A program made the position numbers and the translations under genes. 64,000 nt of DNA from Xiphias gladius (taxonomy: Eukaryota > Chordata > Actinopteri > Istiophoriformes > Xiphiidae), in NCBI RefSeq assembly GCF_016859285.1, contig NC_053422.1, positions 12,943,501 to 13,007,500 on the forward strand. The letters are read 5' to 3'. This document shows positions 33,442 to 45,300 of the stretch, piece after piece; positions within the stretch are counted from its first letter, which is position 1; each line of letters starts with the position of its first letter. A model generated the notes under the pieces. The model saw only the letters and a list, made by a program, of their open reading frames with translations, was not told the DNA's origin and ran no database searches.

Positions 33442-36400
33442 ATGAGGCTAACGGATATCAGAAAGTTAAAAGTGGCGGAGCTGCGCTCCAGACTTAAAGA
33501 ACTTGGGCTGGACAGTAGAGGACTGAAGGCTGAGCTGGTAGACAGGCTGTGGTCTGCTTTGGAGAGAGGACTGAGTGGGAAAGACGGTGAAACAGGGGTA
33601 AAACTAGAACATGACGGCTCACCGACACCTTCAGCACCGACGGATACAACGGAGGTCGTCGCACCGTCCTCATCACCACCGACAGAAGCGGGAATTATTG
33701 CGCCATGTAGCCTAGACAGCACCAGAGAGTATAAAGACACCGGTACACAGACTGAGACTGGTGCCGGTGTAACAGCACTACAACACGGCTCTGAGTTGGT
33801 TTCAGAGTCCGTTACGGGATGCCAGGCTGAGGAAGGAGAGGTGGATGGTCCCGGAGAGGACAGGAGAGCTCTGTCATCAGAGGAGACGGGCAGGGGAAGA
33901 GCTTTCTACGAGTTCAAAGAGGAGATACGATACAAAAGGTAATGCAAGATAGACAGTAGTTAGAAGTATTGTGAAAAAGCCCCCACAGAGAAGACGAAGT
34001 CGTTTAAAGGCTGCAGGGTCAGTGAAAAAATACACTTAAAGTACATTTTGTGCAAAAGTTTTGGGAACTAAAAATAAGTGAGGATGCTTTCCAAAAAATG
34101 GCCATGATAGTTTTTATTTATCAGTTAACTTCTTCCAAAGTGCGGTAAGCAGAAAAAACCTGAATCAGATCAATATTGGTGTAACCACTCCTTCCCTTTA
34201 AAACAGCACCAGTTCTTCTCTTGTGCAGTTTTTCAAGGTACTTTGCCAGGTAGGTTGTTCCAAGCATCTTGGAGAACTTGCCACAGTTATTCTGTCTGTG
34301 TCTTCTGTCTCTGCATGTGATCCCAGACTGACTCCACGATGTTGAGATCAGGGCTCTGTGGAGGCTCTATCCTTGATCTTCTCATCTCTGAAGATAGTTC
34401 TTTATGAGTCTGGTTGTATGTTTAGAGTCGTTCTCATGCTTCCTGATGTAATTACGTGATGGATAAGAATATAAACATCCAAAGTGTTTAAAACTTTTGC
34501 ACAGTACTGTTTAAGTGTTTAAAATTAAAACAGTGTATAACAATCAGATATGAGGGGAAACAGCATTTTAATAGGGTTTACGTTGAAAAATAGTGAAACT
34601 ATCCTTAACTTGGGCTGCAAAAATTCAGGGGCTTCTATTCTATTCAGGGGCTTTTTAAATCTTTTATGAAATGGGTATTATAAAGCAGCATGTGTCTGTA
34701 TGTATCCCTTCCCAAACAGAGCCAAATCACCACAGCCTCCAGTGGATAGAGAGGAGGCAGAGGAGAACAATGAAGATAAAGTGAGAGTAGATCCATGTGA
34801 GTCGTTGAACAGCACTCACCACCTTTTTGGTGGACAAACATGAAACAGACCTCATGTAGATATAGTATTTTAAACAAGGATGAAGTAATTTTGTCAAGAA
34901 ATAAAATTTAATGTCATAACAGCAGTGCAGAGGCATTTTTTATCTTTTTTTGTTGTTTCCACAGATGACAGTCACCTCCATTTTGAGGTGGGTCCTGATG
35001 GATCCGGTGGGCAGCCACGGTTCTGGGCTCAGTTCCCCTCACTGTGGTCAGGCTCCAGGCTCACTCACGGGGTGCTGCAGGGCAGGGTGGGCTTTGAGGT
35101 GAGGCTGGAGAGGAAGTTGTTGACTAAACAGCTGGAGGAACAAGAGTTCATGGAGCCCTATGGTCTGAGGGTAGGCTGGTCAGTGGCTAACACCTCTCTG
35201 CTGCTGGGTAAGGATTAGCTTAATCATCATTTCATCCTGTTTCCCTGGATAAGTTAGGTGAACAGAGTCACCTTCTCTAGAGATGTTTTTGTTTTTGTTA
35301 AAATGCCTTTAATGGTAACATGCTTCGATCTCCCTCTGGTTTACAATGTGTCTCACACCAGGGGAGGATGAACTCTCTTTTGCTTATGATGGGCGCAGTA
35401 AAAAAGTGTCAGGTGGAAAGGAAGAGGAGTTTGGAGAACCTTTCTCAGAGGGGGATATCATTGGCTGTTACGCTGTGAGTTACACTTTTATACTTTTTAA
35501 GTTTTTCTTCTCTTTATTTTCTCTGGGATCCAGTTTTAGAGTGAGTTTTCTCTGATCTCAACCGTGTATGTGTGTGTGTTATATTTACACCTGCACACCT
35601 GCAGTCTTTCTCCGCAGGCGCTGCCATTCAACTCTCTTTCCATAAGAACGGTCGTTTCATGGGTGTGGCCTTTTCCCTGGGTGCCTCTGTGCTGCAGGGT
35701 GTTCCTCTTTTCCCTCACGTCCTCTGTAAAAGCTGTTCAGTCAGATTCCTCCTGGACCCCACAACTCCTCCCTGGTACCCTGGCCCTCCAGGTTTTACAC
35801 CGCTGGCAGCTCTCCCTGCTGGGCAGAGGGTGCGCTCTACATTTGCCCCTTCTTCCAGAGCACAGTGTGAGGTGAGAGATGGGCTCAGTAGCTGGGTTTC
35901 CATCCAAAGTATTTTTCTACAAATTAATTTAAAATTTTAATACTTACAAAAGACATACATATAATCCCATCAACCCAGTTCAAACCTATTGAAAAAAACA
36001 CATAAACAAAACAAAGGAACAGGTAAGGTGATCAAGCTTTATACAGTTCGAGAAATCTGGCCAGAAATGTAGTGAAGGCCACGACCTTTTCGCAAAGTGA
36101 CAAAATGGTTAGTGTCACAGTCAATGGCAAAAATTGCTGTAAGTGGATTAGGAGTATTTGTTACATGAAAAACATTTTGCGATGTTTTAAATGATAACTG
36201 GAGCTGCTTTTGATCAAGGTGGGAAACGTGAAAGAAACAAAACATGTGTGCTAGGTTCACCAAAGGGATTTGCGAAGAAAAAAATAATCTGTTACCCCCC
36301 ATAACTGAAGAACTTCTAGGAAAGAGACATATGTAGACTTCACACGATCGTCTGACATATGGTTTAGTTTAAAGCAGTTTTTATAGTCTTTAGAAATTAC

Positions 36401-36882
36401 AGATTATTGCTTTTAAATTAATTGTTAGGCGCTTTATTCAACATTCCCTCCTAGTAGTATGGTTAGGGTATAGATATGAAAAATTGCTTTTTTTGGTTAT
36501 TTTCAGACAGGATATAAAAAACAGTCAACACAAGTTGAAGCAAAAGTGCAACAACAATTCTTAAATAATCCGTTCTTAGAAGCCTGTCTATTTTTTGTAG
36601 ATATTATTTGTGTGCGCAGTACAGCCTGCACACTTGTTAGATTTTATCTTTCTCTTCCTCCCCCTAGGTGTTGTTGATGGTGGGTCTTCCTGGTTCTGGG
36701 AAGAGCCACTGGGCCAAGACTCACATGAAGAAGCATCCAGAGAAACAGTACAAGCTGCTGGGCACAGAGGAGCTGCTCGCATGTATGGTGGTCAGTCAAA
36801 CCTCCAGTGTTCTATCTTATGTTTTATAATCACATTCAAAGATGATGTTTAAGTTCTGGCTAACTGATACAAAAAGATTTGA

Positions 36883-36921
<39 letters not shown>

Positions 36922-39900
36922 GCATAGAGTGGAGGACAGAGCAGCAGGCTGCAGCAGGCCTCTCAGTGTCTAACTGATTTAATCAAGATGGCTGCTCAGA
37001 CTCCTGGCAACTACATCCTTGACCAGGTAACCCTTCACCTCTAAACATGTACCAATGTGACTCTGAAAACCCCTTTAAGTGACATTGTTGACACGTGAAA
37101 CTTACCTGTATATATCTGACTATTTTTAAAGACTTCTTGTCCAGTTTGACAGCATTGAAAATTGTTGAAAGCCTCATGGTGTTCCTCGCAGTTGTACACG
37201 AGGATTGACGGAAGTAGATTTATGAAGATCAAAGAAAAGAGACCTTGAGAGAAAAGTTCAAACTCTGTGTGTTAACTCATTTCTTACTTCAAAGCACCTG
37301 TATGTGAGACAAGCTACGGTCTCACATGAATATAAAAGACGTATCAATATGAATATCCTCATAAGCACGTGGAATTAATTAGTGATTAAAGCACTGGAAC
37401 ATCCACGGATGTAACAGTAGTAGTTCAGTTCAGGCCTCTCCATTACACTGTACTCTGACTCTTCAGTTACTTTACCACCTTCTCTTTGTCATCTGTGTGT
37501 TTCCAGTGCAACATCCTCTTCTCGGCACGCCGTCACAAGCTGCAACTGTTCGCAGGCTTCAGGCGGCGTGTGGTGGTGGTTTTTCCATCTGCCGACGAGT
37601 GGAAAAGACGACTGTTGCAGCACCAGACGAGTGACGGGGAGCAGATCCCAGAAACCGCCCTGCTCAAACTCCAAGGTCTGACTTATGCATATTTTATAGG
37701 AAGTATAACATCGAAGTGATTAATAAGCGGATGGCTCAGTGCCAATTTACACCAACAGGGTGAAGTGGGTTAATCTGCTGTTAGCAGTCGATTTGAAAGG
37801 CATTTCTATTAGGAAAGGAACATTTTCTTGTGTGTCTCTGTTGCTTTCTTTCTTTGGGGAGTGGGTTAAATGACTCCCAAAGAGAAAATGATGTTTAACG
37901 ACGATTTAGGTAATTCTGTGAAATTTAGTGATTTAACAGACGTATATTAGCCTAATAATCCGACTGAATTACCAGTCTATCTGCAGGTCTTGAATAGTCT
38001 TAAAAGGCTTTGGATTGAGTTTCCTTAAAACTCATCCTAGAAGGTATGAAAAGGTCTTAAATTTAATTAGCAAGTGTCTCAAATATTTCATTTTGTCTGC
38101 CATTGGCAGTAATGTTAGTTATAAAATGTTTTTGTGTCCGATTGCAGGCTGACACACCTATAAACTAAAAGTCAGCACTATCTGATCCATAGCAAGCACT
38201 GTCACTACTGCTACCTACAGCAGATAGGAAGCTCATAGTCTCATAATGAGCGTTGACTTAAATGAAATAATCATTTGTAACTGGTTAACCATCCATTCAC
38301 TTTCAGCCAGTTATCTGGATCCAGGTCGTATTAACATAATTAATTACAGTTGCAAGTGAACCCTTTGGAATTACATGTATTTATGTATAAATTTGCCTAA
38401 ATATGGTCAGATTGTCATCTTAGGTACAATTATGAACAAACACAATCTATTTGAACTAGTAACACACAAATCACTGTATTGATCGTGTCCATACTGAATA
38501 CATCATTCAAACATTCAATGGGAACCCCCGGGCTAATTGCCTCAGCAAAAGCTAACTGGAGTCAGGAGTTAGAGAACCTGGAGTACAATCAGCGAAACCA
38601 GATTGGAGGTGTGGGTTAGAGCTACTTTGACTTACAAAAAATGTGCTATTGCATCGGCAGATGCTTCCTGCCATTCACAAGAGAATAGCAATGTGAATCA
38701 TGCCACACAAAAAATGATATCTCAGAAGAATTACAATCAAGAATTGTTGATTGAAGTTGGATAGGGTGACAAACTAATCTCAAGTCCAAAGTCAGACAAA
38801 CTAACTGTGCTGTGGCTACTCCCAAGAAGCAAAGATGACTCCAAAAGCACAACACATAATGCTCAGTGAGGTAAAAAGAACCCCAGAGTAACAGCTAAAG
38901 GCTTAATGGAATCACTGGAGCTGGTTAACATCTCTGTTCATGAGTCTACCATACGCAAACCATGGTGCATGGTGTCCAGGACGCCATGGAGGAAGCCCGT
39001 GCTCTCTGGAAAAAAAAAGGCAGGGTCACTGTCTGGCAGCTGACGCTCAGAAGAAGTTGGGTGATGCAGCAGGACAACGGCCAATTCAGTAAAGACACAA
39101 AGATCGTTATTGTTTTTGTGTTATTAACTTAAGCACATTGTGTTTGTCTGTACTTGCAGAAAACCAGGTCATTCCAAAAAGTTCACATACGTTTTCTTAC
39201 CACTGTATATCATTAGGAATTGTTATGTATTGCTGGGAAGTACTGAAAAAATGTAATATAATAAATGATTGTAGGCCTTATTGTCCCTACTGGTTTTCCA
39301 TCATACTTTCATACTTTGGCCAGTATGATTGTGAAACAGGTGTTAAATTGCATTCTGTGTAGTATTAAAAACCATGGCTTAAAAAGTTGTAAATTTTACC
39401 TGGTGAAACCTGCAGAAATCCTGGTTTTCACTTCATTATTCTATTAATATTCTATTTTAATCACTGAAAAATTCAGAGATGTGGGCAGCAATTAAGAGAA
39501 ACTAGGCTTGAAGTGTATGGAACTGCAGTACAGACTGGAGCCTCTGGTTACGCAGACAATTACACATTAACCTGAGACATCAGTCATACAAATTAGTTCA
39601 ATTCAGGCTGAGCAATACATGCACATAATCTATGTAATGCCTCTTCAATTTTGACCTCAGTGAGCTGCAGTCTTCCAGAGCAGCAGACTGACCTGCTGGA
39701 GGAGCTGCAGTATGTTGAGCTGCCTCAGGAACGGGCGCAGACGCTCCTGCAGGAGTACAAAGACTGTGCTCGCAGATTGCTGCCACCCATCCCCAAACAG
39801 GACAGGAAGAAAGCCCGACTTCACAAGAAAAGACCCCACCCTCAAGGCCCTCCGCCATCACATAGGATCAAGTGGACTGGGATAAATGGTCAGCATGAAA

Positions 39901-41917
39901 AATGATGGAAAGTATTTTGGGAGCCTGATCTTTTAAGATGATAGTTGATGTGGTTTTAATTTCTGTGTTTGTAGGGTGGAACGACCCAAGACTCAACATC
40001 CATTCATGGAGCCAGCACCCAAGATATGTGAGTACCATGCAGCTGTGAAATCCTACACAACATATAAAACAACCCAAACCTCACTATAACGTAATTTCTA
40101 TTTGGTGCTGTTGCTTTAAGGTTTAAACCAACCAGTTTTGTCTTGGACAAAATCACGTGGTCTCTTAAACCTCATTGCTGTCTCCTTTATCATGTATAAA
40201 TCACCTCAATGCCACTAGAGGTCACCATTTCTGATGTTTAACTTAAACCTGCCACAGACACGGTTTAAAAGGAGGTTTGCAAATTCAGTATAAAGACAGA
40301 TATTTGCACTGAAATACCGTTTAATTATTTCTAAAAAGTTAAATTTTTTTCATCTATCACTGTCATAAGAATCAAACTAATATATTACATTTAAAGTTTA
40401 TCTTTATCATCTGCCTCAGTTCATTTCTTCACTGTAGAATAGAAAGTTAATATCTATCTGCCAAGCTAAAGAGGTCAATATATAGAAACCATGGTTTAAT
40501 TACTGCACCAGTGAGGTGGACATGAAGTAATTTTGTCGGCAATGTAGGCAGGTGAGACACACGTACTGCAATGTTCACTCACCCGAGGCTGTAAATTAAT
40601 CAGAAGAAAAATTATAGATGTATTATAAGACCGTCTCCCACTGCTATTTTAACATATATCTGAGTATTGAATATTGGTACTGCAGTAGATTGTAAGATTG
40701 TAAAGAGATGGTGTTACTGATGTAGGGGGGAAATATTTTACACGATTAAAAAAATTATCAATACATTTGTGACAGTACAAATGCATTATAAATCATAAAA
40801 TGAGCAATGTATACATTTGCAACAGTATTTATAATTTCTTTCCTTAGTAGTTAAATGTATATTGGCCAAATTGGAAAATCGCACCGATTTTGGACTAAAA
40901 GGGAAGCGTTTTTTTTACTACTTCCATTTACCAGCCTCTCAAAGTCTTTCATTAGTTCAAATATGAATGTAAGGCACATTGTCTTTTTCAGAATAACCAG
41001 GACTATTTGAAAATGATTTGAATAGTTAAATGTTTAAAGATGTATGATGGATTATATGCTGTATACAGGTAGAATTCAGGTTCGCCAAGGAAAAAGTTAC
41101 AAAAATGCATTTTATCAAAATTATGCAGGTGTCAATTATAACAGCTCATTGATCAGCGAAGAAGTGATGTCTGTGAAGATTTTAGTGAGCCTGAGAGGAA
41201 ATTCAGGCTTATAACAGCCTCATAATCAATAGATAAAATAGGTGATAAAATAGGCTAAAATTAATAAATTAAAACAACAAAAATTTATCCATAGTAACTA
41301 TTACTCAAGTTTTACTCAAATCAAACCATGTCACTATTACTGTACCAGGATGAACTATTAGAATGTAAGTTATTTACAAAAGCATCGCAACCAATAAATA
41401 TTGGACAACTATTCAGTAAAGTCTTTAAAGCCTCTTTCCCCCTTAAACAGAATGGGACACAACTTAATTTTGATACTTACGTGTTGATTGAATCGTATAA
41501 AAACAGATAAGGAGAGTTACAAGCAAGCACAATGGCTCATTTAGCTTATAAGAACCAGGGCTATTGATATATTGATTGACAGTTCGGGTGCAAGCCTCAC
41601 TCACAAGAGCGAGCAGATTGATTCATTAGATTAATTACTATTTCTTCTTTATTACATTCTCATTTGCTAGTTTATTAGGCAAACCTAGCTATATCTGGCT
41701 TTACTGCTGTTTGAACAGCTTAAAGTTCTGGTTTATTTGTTCCCATTCTAAACCTCAGGTCAGCTAATCAGAGCTAGCTGAAGTTGATTTCACAGACTGA
41801 ATAAAATTACATTGTCCGTTTGTATCATTTACATTTCAGTGGAACGTCGCTTATCAGGACCCGAGCTACAACTACAACAGAGACTTTGGTTACAGTGGTT
41901 ATGAGGGTTACTGGTGA
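33442..41917 (+). CDS. hnrnpul2: Heterogeneous nuclear ribonucleoprotein U-like 2, complete
   Basis: Eleven coding exons: 33442-33938, 34720-34796, 34965-35207, 35362-35474, 35605-35871, 36668-36790, 36928-37026, 37507-37675, 39661-39888, 39975-40027 and 41840-41917. Phase is kept throughout, giving 648 aa. Domains in order: N-terminal SAP DNA-binding motif (about 1-42, LKVAELRSRLKELGLDSRGL); an acidic Ser/Thr-rich linker; YEFKEE then KSPQPP; a SPRY domain (about 192-390, GGQPRFWAQFPSLWSG, YGLRVGWSV, PHVLCKSCSVRF); a polynucleotide-kinase-like P-loop domain with Walker A GLPGSGKS (405-412) and NYILDQ (468-473); and a short Tyr/Gly-rich tail ending YSGYEGYW. It is a nuclear RNA-binding protein of the hnRNP U family. 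Motifs and 11q-type neighbours favour UL2, but it is about 100 residues shorter than human UL2 and its acidic linker and RGG/Tyr-rich tail are much reduced. The exon 6 donor could be 3 bases earlier (36787). Intron 9 is only 86 bp. Confidence 0.92.
34032..34513 (-). mobile_element. Tc1/mariner-like element remnant in hnrnpul2 intron 1
   Basis: On the minus strand a segment near 34335-34360 reads PQSPDLNIVES, the conserved region around the last catalytic acidic residues of Tc1 transposases. It is followed by VLQDAWNNLPGK, also typical. The ends are inverted: GTGCAAAAGTTTTGGG near 34051 on the plus strand and the matching AAACTTTTGCACAGTACTGT at the right end. Most of the transposase is missing and the frame is interrupted, so it is a dead internal-deletion copy. 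Confidence 0.75.
36886..36925 (+). repeat. (GT)n microsatellite next to hnrnpul2 exon 7 acceptor
   Basis: A GT run with one GC interruption occupies the place of the polypyrimidine tract. The intron ends ...GTGTGCGTGTGCATAG immediately before exon 7 at 36928. Confidence 0.9.
38520..39225 (+). mobile_element. Degenerate Tc1-like transposon in hnrnpul2 intron 8
   Basis: Phrases characteristic of Tc1 transposase genes are recognisable: GAGCTGGTTAACATCTCTG, CATGAGTCTACCATACGCAA, CAGGACGCCATGGAGGAAGC and GTGATGCAGCAGGACAACG, in that order. The right end is TTCACATACGTTTTCTTACC. No intact reading frame remains and large parts are missing. Limits are approximate. Confidence 0.7.
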
Positions 41918-42350
41918 AGAAACCGATGCTGCTGCATTACCTGTGTTTACAAGGAAAATAGGTCTTTTGATCAGTCATTTAATTAAAAAAAAAAAAAAAA
42001 AAAAAAGAGCTACATAAATTATCAGGAGGACTACAGAATGTATGTTGCACTCCCTGCTTTGACCAATCAATGATAATCAGTGTTGTTGTATTTTATAATT
42101 TTAAATGCTGAAAGCCAGGTCACTTTTTAGGATTTTTATTGAAAACATAAAATTTTTTAAAAACTGTTTTTACTGTACAGTGTAAAAATTATGAAAAATA
42201 TACAAAATTTTGCCCAGTTTTGACACAAGCATTGGTCACAGAGTGCTTAAAGTAAAAAAGTAAGTAAATCCCTGAGCACTTATGAAAAGTTTATGTTTGT
42301 ACATTGGATCATCTGGATTAGTTTTCTGGTGCGATCAGCTGAGGGTCAGG
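41918..42350. other. Convergent 3' ends of hnrnpul2 and nudt22
   Basis: 433 bp between two stop codons on opposite strands. ATTAAA at about 41982 is a candidate signal for hnrnpul2, followed by a poly(A) tract. AATAAA on the minus strand at 42135-42140 is a candidate for nudt22. The two 3' UTRs may overlap. Confidence 0.5.
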
Positions 42351-45300
42351 TCATCTGCTCCGGTCTCGCTCTCCATCAGGTTTCACTGTCTGATAAAGCA
42401 GTACAGCTCCTTTAGCTGAGGGACACAGCTCTGACCATAGAGCGCTGCTCCTGTCCAGCTGCAACATCTCCTATGAAAAACACAGACAACAAAATGCCAA
42501 ATATCACTATGGTGTGATTAGGTATTTACCTTGAATCCCAGGCATTTGAAACACAACTTTTGTATCTTCATCTTATTATAAACTGCACTTTCCTCCGAAT
42601 GCAGCTGCCAAAACCAGAAAGCTCATTCTTGAGTTGCTATGCAGACAATTATACATCTGTTACTATCGTTTACTAACTGTTCTGCTGAGGAAGATGATGT
42701 CTGTGGACTCGTGGGCCTCTGCTCCTCCTTCCCAGTACAATTTTCTGACTTCATCAGATGTCAGTGAGCAACTGAGGATACACAGATACAACCGACTCTG
42801 CATTACATTACATGTTCTTTTATTATTTGCCTCTTATTTTTTTATCAGGAACTTTTAATGCTGCAATATTGATGAGGTCTCCCTTGCAAAAATTTTAAAA
42901 TGTATTTTTAAACTTCAAATTGGACATGAATGTTAAATCAATAACAAAAAAAAACCAAAACATTGTGTTGAATCAGACAATGTCACAATGGACAGTGGTA
43001 CTACGGTTTCTCTCCATTGCCTTTCTTGAATTTAAGTCAACTTTTTCTATCAAGAGATATCAAGATGACAGGTGAAAATTTCTGATATTGCCACGTCATG
43101 TAATTTAAAATTATATTTTAAAATATTTTATATTTGCATTTTTGACATTCATACCAGACTGGATGTAGCAGGCCTGATTGTGAGGTTACTCATGGGATTT
43201 GTTTGGAAAAATCAGAGTGCAAGAAAAACTTCTTTTTCCAACAAGGTGAATGGTGTTGACTGGCAGAGGTTAGTTGCTATTTTTCTTAGTATACATCCGT
43301 AAATAGAAATAAATTTAAACAACCTCCATTTAATATTTGTTTTTTTTTAAACAGAGACAATACTACTAGCTTCTAACTTTCTCTCTGAGTGATCATTTTA
43401 CAAGTAAATATAGCAGAAATCACAGCATAGCCGTTGTCTTTAATTTATGTGTATGGTGATTTTGTCAGATGACATCGCAGTTATAAAATCAGGATTTGAG
43501 CAGGGCAAAGCAGCAGCTTGGAGATGGCTTGGAAGTGACAGCTGGTTAACATGTAGTCTTAATGGGTCAAGTTTCACTCACTATTTCATATTTGTTCAGT
43601 TGTCTGACAACAGAAACACAAACACATGTAAATGAGAACAGCTTTATTGGGAATTCGGCTGTATCAAAATACTGTATATGTGAGAACAGAGAGTAGGAGA
43701 GAGGCAGATAAAGGTCAGTCCAGCCACATACTAGGTTTTGACCTACTTTCGTTGTTCTGTCTTGTGAAATATTGTGTTTTCTAAAGTGTTGTTGTGTTCT
43801 CTATTTTGTAATCGTGTTTTGTCCAGTATTGCAGCGTTTTGCACCTCAGGGTCACTCTACAACACAGATAAATGTTGTTACACAGGAAAAAAAAAAAAGC
43901 AACGGACTAATTTGCAGCCTCAGTTCCTGATTGGGCTTTTAAATTCACGTTAAAACAAATAAACAAACTACCAGATAGAACAGAAAGAAAAAGAAAAAAA
44001 AACAGGACAGATTATGTAAATGTGTGGTTCTATGTGTTTATATATTGTACATGACTGTGTAAGTATTGATATATAGAGGCTGGGCCGTCTGTGTGAGATG
44101 CTATGTATGAGTACATGCATTTGACCAGTGGATCCTTTTACAGCAAATTCAATGGTTATGTTCTGGATGTTTAAGACAACGATTCACTCACTTGTTAAGA
44201 AAATTCAAAATCTGATCGTGTTAGTGATACTTAGGGATTTCACGCAGGTATAGTAATTTTTATATCTATATCTATACAGATATATATAGTTATCTGTATA
44301 TCAAGAGATATATAGAGGTACATAATTTTCTTCTTCTAACAGTGGCATTAATCTTATTCTTCACTTTCCTGAGCAACTTTTCATGGCTCCACTTTAAGGA
44401 AATGCTGCTTTAAGAGAAAGCAGCGCTACGGTTCATTTTTTCATCAGGATTAAAATTGGGGGAACAGGTACCTGACGTAGAACTCGGCGCTTGGTCGTCC
44501 AGCGCTGGTGTGATTCAGAGCGACACCCATCAGGATAGGCTCTCCGAGGCGGCTCAGAGGAACATTCACCTGAAGAGAGACAGAGGGAAGATGGGATGAA
44601 AGAAGCAAGAGATTAAATGTCTAACACTTGTAAAGAGTTTCTGAAGTGAAAATCATGATTTTAGTCTTGGCTCTTTGTTGAAATGCTGACTGAGCTCTTC
44701 AATATATTCAAAAATCAAATTATCAAATTATATTGTTTTATGTTTACTTTTGCATTCTTTGCATTTCTTTGCATTCATTCTAGAACTTGGTTGATTTATT
44801 AATGTTACATAGCATTACTGACATAGCAGAGATATTGTCGGGTATATGTGGTGAGAGCGCTGAAATGGTTATTCCTGAGTATGTATGTGTAGGATCTGAA
44901 AATGTCTTACTTTGGCACAACCAAATTTTCTGAACTAGTCTTCACTGGGGTTATTTCATTTATTTTTAACAAACTAAAATGTTTTCAGATTAATTAGAAA
45001 GATGTTACAATCGCTATTATACGAATAGAAGTTTTATTTGTGGCCAGCAAAGTTTTTCAGCCAGTATAGTTTTTCTTCACTGTTTTATTGAGTCTTTTGA
45101 GCTTTTCTTTCATGTGCAGGTTTCATAGTTTATCACTCAATGACAGAAACAGGCTGAAAAACACCATATTTTCAGGTTTGAACTTCTCAAATGTGAGAAT
45201 TTGCTGCTTTTAACACTTTGATTCGAATCTTTTTGGGTTTTTGACTGTTGATCACACAATACAAGTGATATCACTTTATCACAATTTCAACTCTGGGAAC

